Below, in pieces: positions 4,901-6,468 of a stretch of 6,468 bases of DNA. Position 1 is the stretch's first letter. Every line of letters begins with the position of its first letter. The stretch covers positions 1 through 6,468 of the forward strand of contig JAUNRD010000110.1 in assembly GCA_030535815.1 (NCBI GenBank). The letters run 5' to 3'. Source of the stretch: Clostridia bacterium. Lineage in GTDB: Bacteria; Bacillota; Clostridia; CAKSNL01; HGM11501. The notes under the pieces were generated by a model, which worked only from the letters and a program-made list of their open reading frames with translations, was not told where the DNA came from and made no database searches. A program made the translations under genes and the position numbers.

Positions 4901-4910
4901 GGAGAACTTT

Positions 4911-6468
4911 ATGAAAAAAATATTTACTTTAACTTTGGTATGCATCATGGTGTTGTCGCAGATTACGGCATTCGGATATCCGGCTAAGAAGACGGAAACA
5001 ATTGATTGTATTGATAGGGAATATACCTTCCTTAATCAGGCTGAATGGGTTGATTTACAAAGCGGTGACGGATATTTTGCCGGAATAAGAGAGGACGGTT
5101 CTCTCTGGATGTGGGGAAATAACGAGCAGGGACAGCTTGGGATAGGCCTTGAACGCAGAAGATTAAATGCTCCGGTAAAGGTAATGGAGGATGTGGCAAA
5201 GGCATATCCATCGAAAGTTACCACTCTTGTTGTAAAAAAAGACGGAAGTGTATGGTGCTTCGGAGGAGAGAAGACATTAAAGCCTGAAAAAATCGGGATT
5301 GAAAATGTTATGGCAGCTTCAATGGACGACGGAAGAGTTGCCTATGTAGATAATGCAGGAAAAGCATATGTGTACAATGTAAAAAACGGTAATTCTGTTT
5401 TAATCACTGATAATGCAGTAAATATTAAGATGGTTTTCAACAATTTTGGAATCAGAAGTGTTGGAAAAAAGAAAAAAGAGCTTTCGATAAAAGAAAGTGT
5501 CAGAGCAAGCAAGACGGCTCCTGCATATATTATTCTGGTGCACAAAGAAAACGGAGATGTTGAAGAATATTATTACGGTAGGTATAATAATCTTGATGCT
5601 CTTATTCCGGGAACAACCGTTCTGGCAGAAGATGTTACTGAAATGACTGCAAGCTATGTCAATTATTTCTTAAGTTTCGCATTCAGAAAAGCTGACGGCA
5701 CTGTTGTTTACGGTGACAGCACCGGCGAAAAAGATATGGAAAGTGTTATGATTGGGGCGGTTAAATCGGTACATAATACTGTCGGAGGACCTCTTGTCCT
5801 TAAGGAAGACGGCACACTCTGGAAGTGGAATGCGGGTTATTGCTATGGTAATAATGTCAAATTTTATGCAGCTGCCGTGGATGGCGCAGTGTGGATGATT
5901 GATAATAATAACAAACATTATGTTCTGCATGAAAAAGAGAAGTTTCAGGAAACAATACGGAATCATTTTGATATAATAAACCTTCATGTCGAATATTACG
6001 AAGAAAAGAAGACAGAGCCTGAATATCCTGACATATATGCGAAAACTATGGAAATTGTGGCAGGAGAAACGGATAAATATAAGCAGGCAAAGCTTGTATC
6101 GGAATGGATATCAAGGAATATAAAATATAAGCACAGTGAGCACGACCAGAGCGGAGTTGCGGCTTTCAGGGAAGGGACGGGTGTATGTGCAGCGTATGCC
6201 AGTCTTACTGATATTATGCTCAGCTATCTTGACATTCCTACAATGTATATTACAGGAAACACAGCAAGTGGGACGCCACACGCATGGAACGCCGCCATTA
6301 TCGACGGAACAATTGTGTTTATTGATAACACAGGAAATGAGTTTGATTATGACTGGATGTGGCAATATCAGTCAGGTGGTCAGCTTATAGCAGCGAGGGT
6401 AGATTCATGGGCTTCAGAGGAAGTGCACGGTGCTTATGACTATAATCTGATGGCGGACGGGCGTTTAC
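4911..6468 (+). CDS. secreted protein with RCC1-like repeats and a transglutaminase-like domain, 3' end missing
   Basis: The frame stays open from ATG 4911 to the right edge, giving at least 519 residues. GGAG (4901-4904) lies 6 nt before the ATG and the AEC stop 10 nt before it, suggesting one operon. Residues 1-22 are a signal peptide (basic MKK, hydrophobic core, cleavage probably after AFG); Cys11 is not in a lipobox. RCC1-like beta-propeller repeats follow: the best is residues 62-79 (DGSLWMWGNNEQGQLGIG); shorter ones are at 111-118 (DGSVWCFG), 262-268 and 300-306 (DGTLWKW). Residues of about 374-480 form a transglutaminase/protease-like core with Cys426 (GTGVCAAY), His457 (TPHAWN) and Asp472 (IDNTG), in correct order and spacing for a Cys-His-Asp triad. 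Such secreted domains cut or crosslink proteins or peptidoglycan peptides; the repeats may bind the partner. Substrate is unknown. The combination is clear in one continuous frame; the C-terminus, perhaps a wall-binding part, is outside the window. Confidence 0.85.
   Translation, partial: MKKIFTLTLVCIMVLSQITAFGYPAKKTETIDCIDREYTFLNQAEWVDLQSGDGYFAGIREDGSLWMWGNNEQGQLGIGLERRRLNAPVKVMEDVAKAYPSKVTTLVVKKDGSVWCFGGEKTLKPEKIGIENVMAASMDDGRVAYVDNAGKAYVYNVKNGNSVLITDNAVNIKMVFNNFGIRSVGKKKKELSIKESVRASKTAPAYIILVHKENGDVEEYYYGRYNNLDALIPGTTVLAEDVTEMTASYVNYFLSFAFRKADGTVVYGDSTGEKDMESVMIGAVKSVHNTVGGPLVLKEDGTLWKWNAGYCYGNNVKFYAAAVDGAVWMIDNNNKHYVLHEKEKFQETIRNHFDIINLHVEYYEEKKTEPEYPDIYAKTMEIVAGETDKYKQAKLVSEWISRNIKYKHSEHDQSGVAAFREGTGVCAAYASLTDIMLSYLDIPTMYITGNTASGTPHAWNAAIIDGTIVFIDNTGNEFDYDWMWQYQSGGQLIAARVDSWASEEVHGAYDYNLMADGRL

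Noticed and set aside
6136..6390. Out-of-phase + and - open frames at the right end
   Set aside because: Both are shadows of the transglutaminase-like domain, whose frame is open from 4911 to the window edge and shows a complete catalytic triad.

Overview
The window looks like chromosome from a low-GC, endospore-forming Firmicute, most likely a member of the Clostridia. The reasons are an intact sporulation sigma factor (sigma-K type) with a pro-sequence, a GerMN-domain protein of the spore germination family, strong AGGAG-type ribosome binding sites, and an acpP-rnc-radical SAM gene order that I associate with this group. All seven genes lie on the + strand. I see no tRNA, rRNA, CRISPR array, insertion sequence or phage gene.

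Layout: (1) Positions 1-1089 hold the 3' part of a GerMN-domain protein and a small GDPD-family protein, 13 nt apart. (2) A 15-bp hairpin with a U-run (1107-1151) ends that unit. Its 3' arm and U-run are also the ribosome binding site and spacer of sigK, whose ATG is the next base. A possible sigma-E-type -10 box lies inside the hairpin's 5' arm. (3) sigK (1152-1841) is uninterrupted. (4) A clear sigma-A promoter (1906-1934) drives acpP (1962-2183), rnc (2199-2858) and an Elp3-like radical SAM gene (2855-3853, 4-nt overlap with rnc). (5) A second promoter and an intrinsic terminator with a GAAA tetraloop occupy the 84 nt between the radical SAM gene and an AEC-family transporter, whose best-placed start codon is ACG. 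(6) From 4911 to the window edge runs a secreted protein with RCC1-like repeats and a transglutaminase-like domain. It is cut off at the right edge.

Functionally this is a mosaic: sporulation and germination at the left, housekeeping lipid and RNA functions in the middle, and a membrane and extracytoplasmic pair at the right. The usual neighbours of acpP-rnc (plsX/fab genes upstream, smc/ftsY downstream) are absent. The signals most worth a second look are at RNA level: the sigK terminator fused to its ribosome binding site, two perfect hairpins in the first hundred bases of the RNase III reading frame that could be sites of self-cleavage, and the AEC start codon. I did not identify a complete new multi-gene system.
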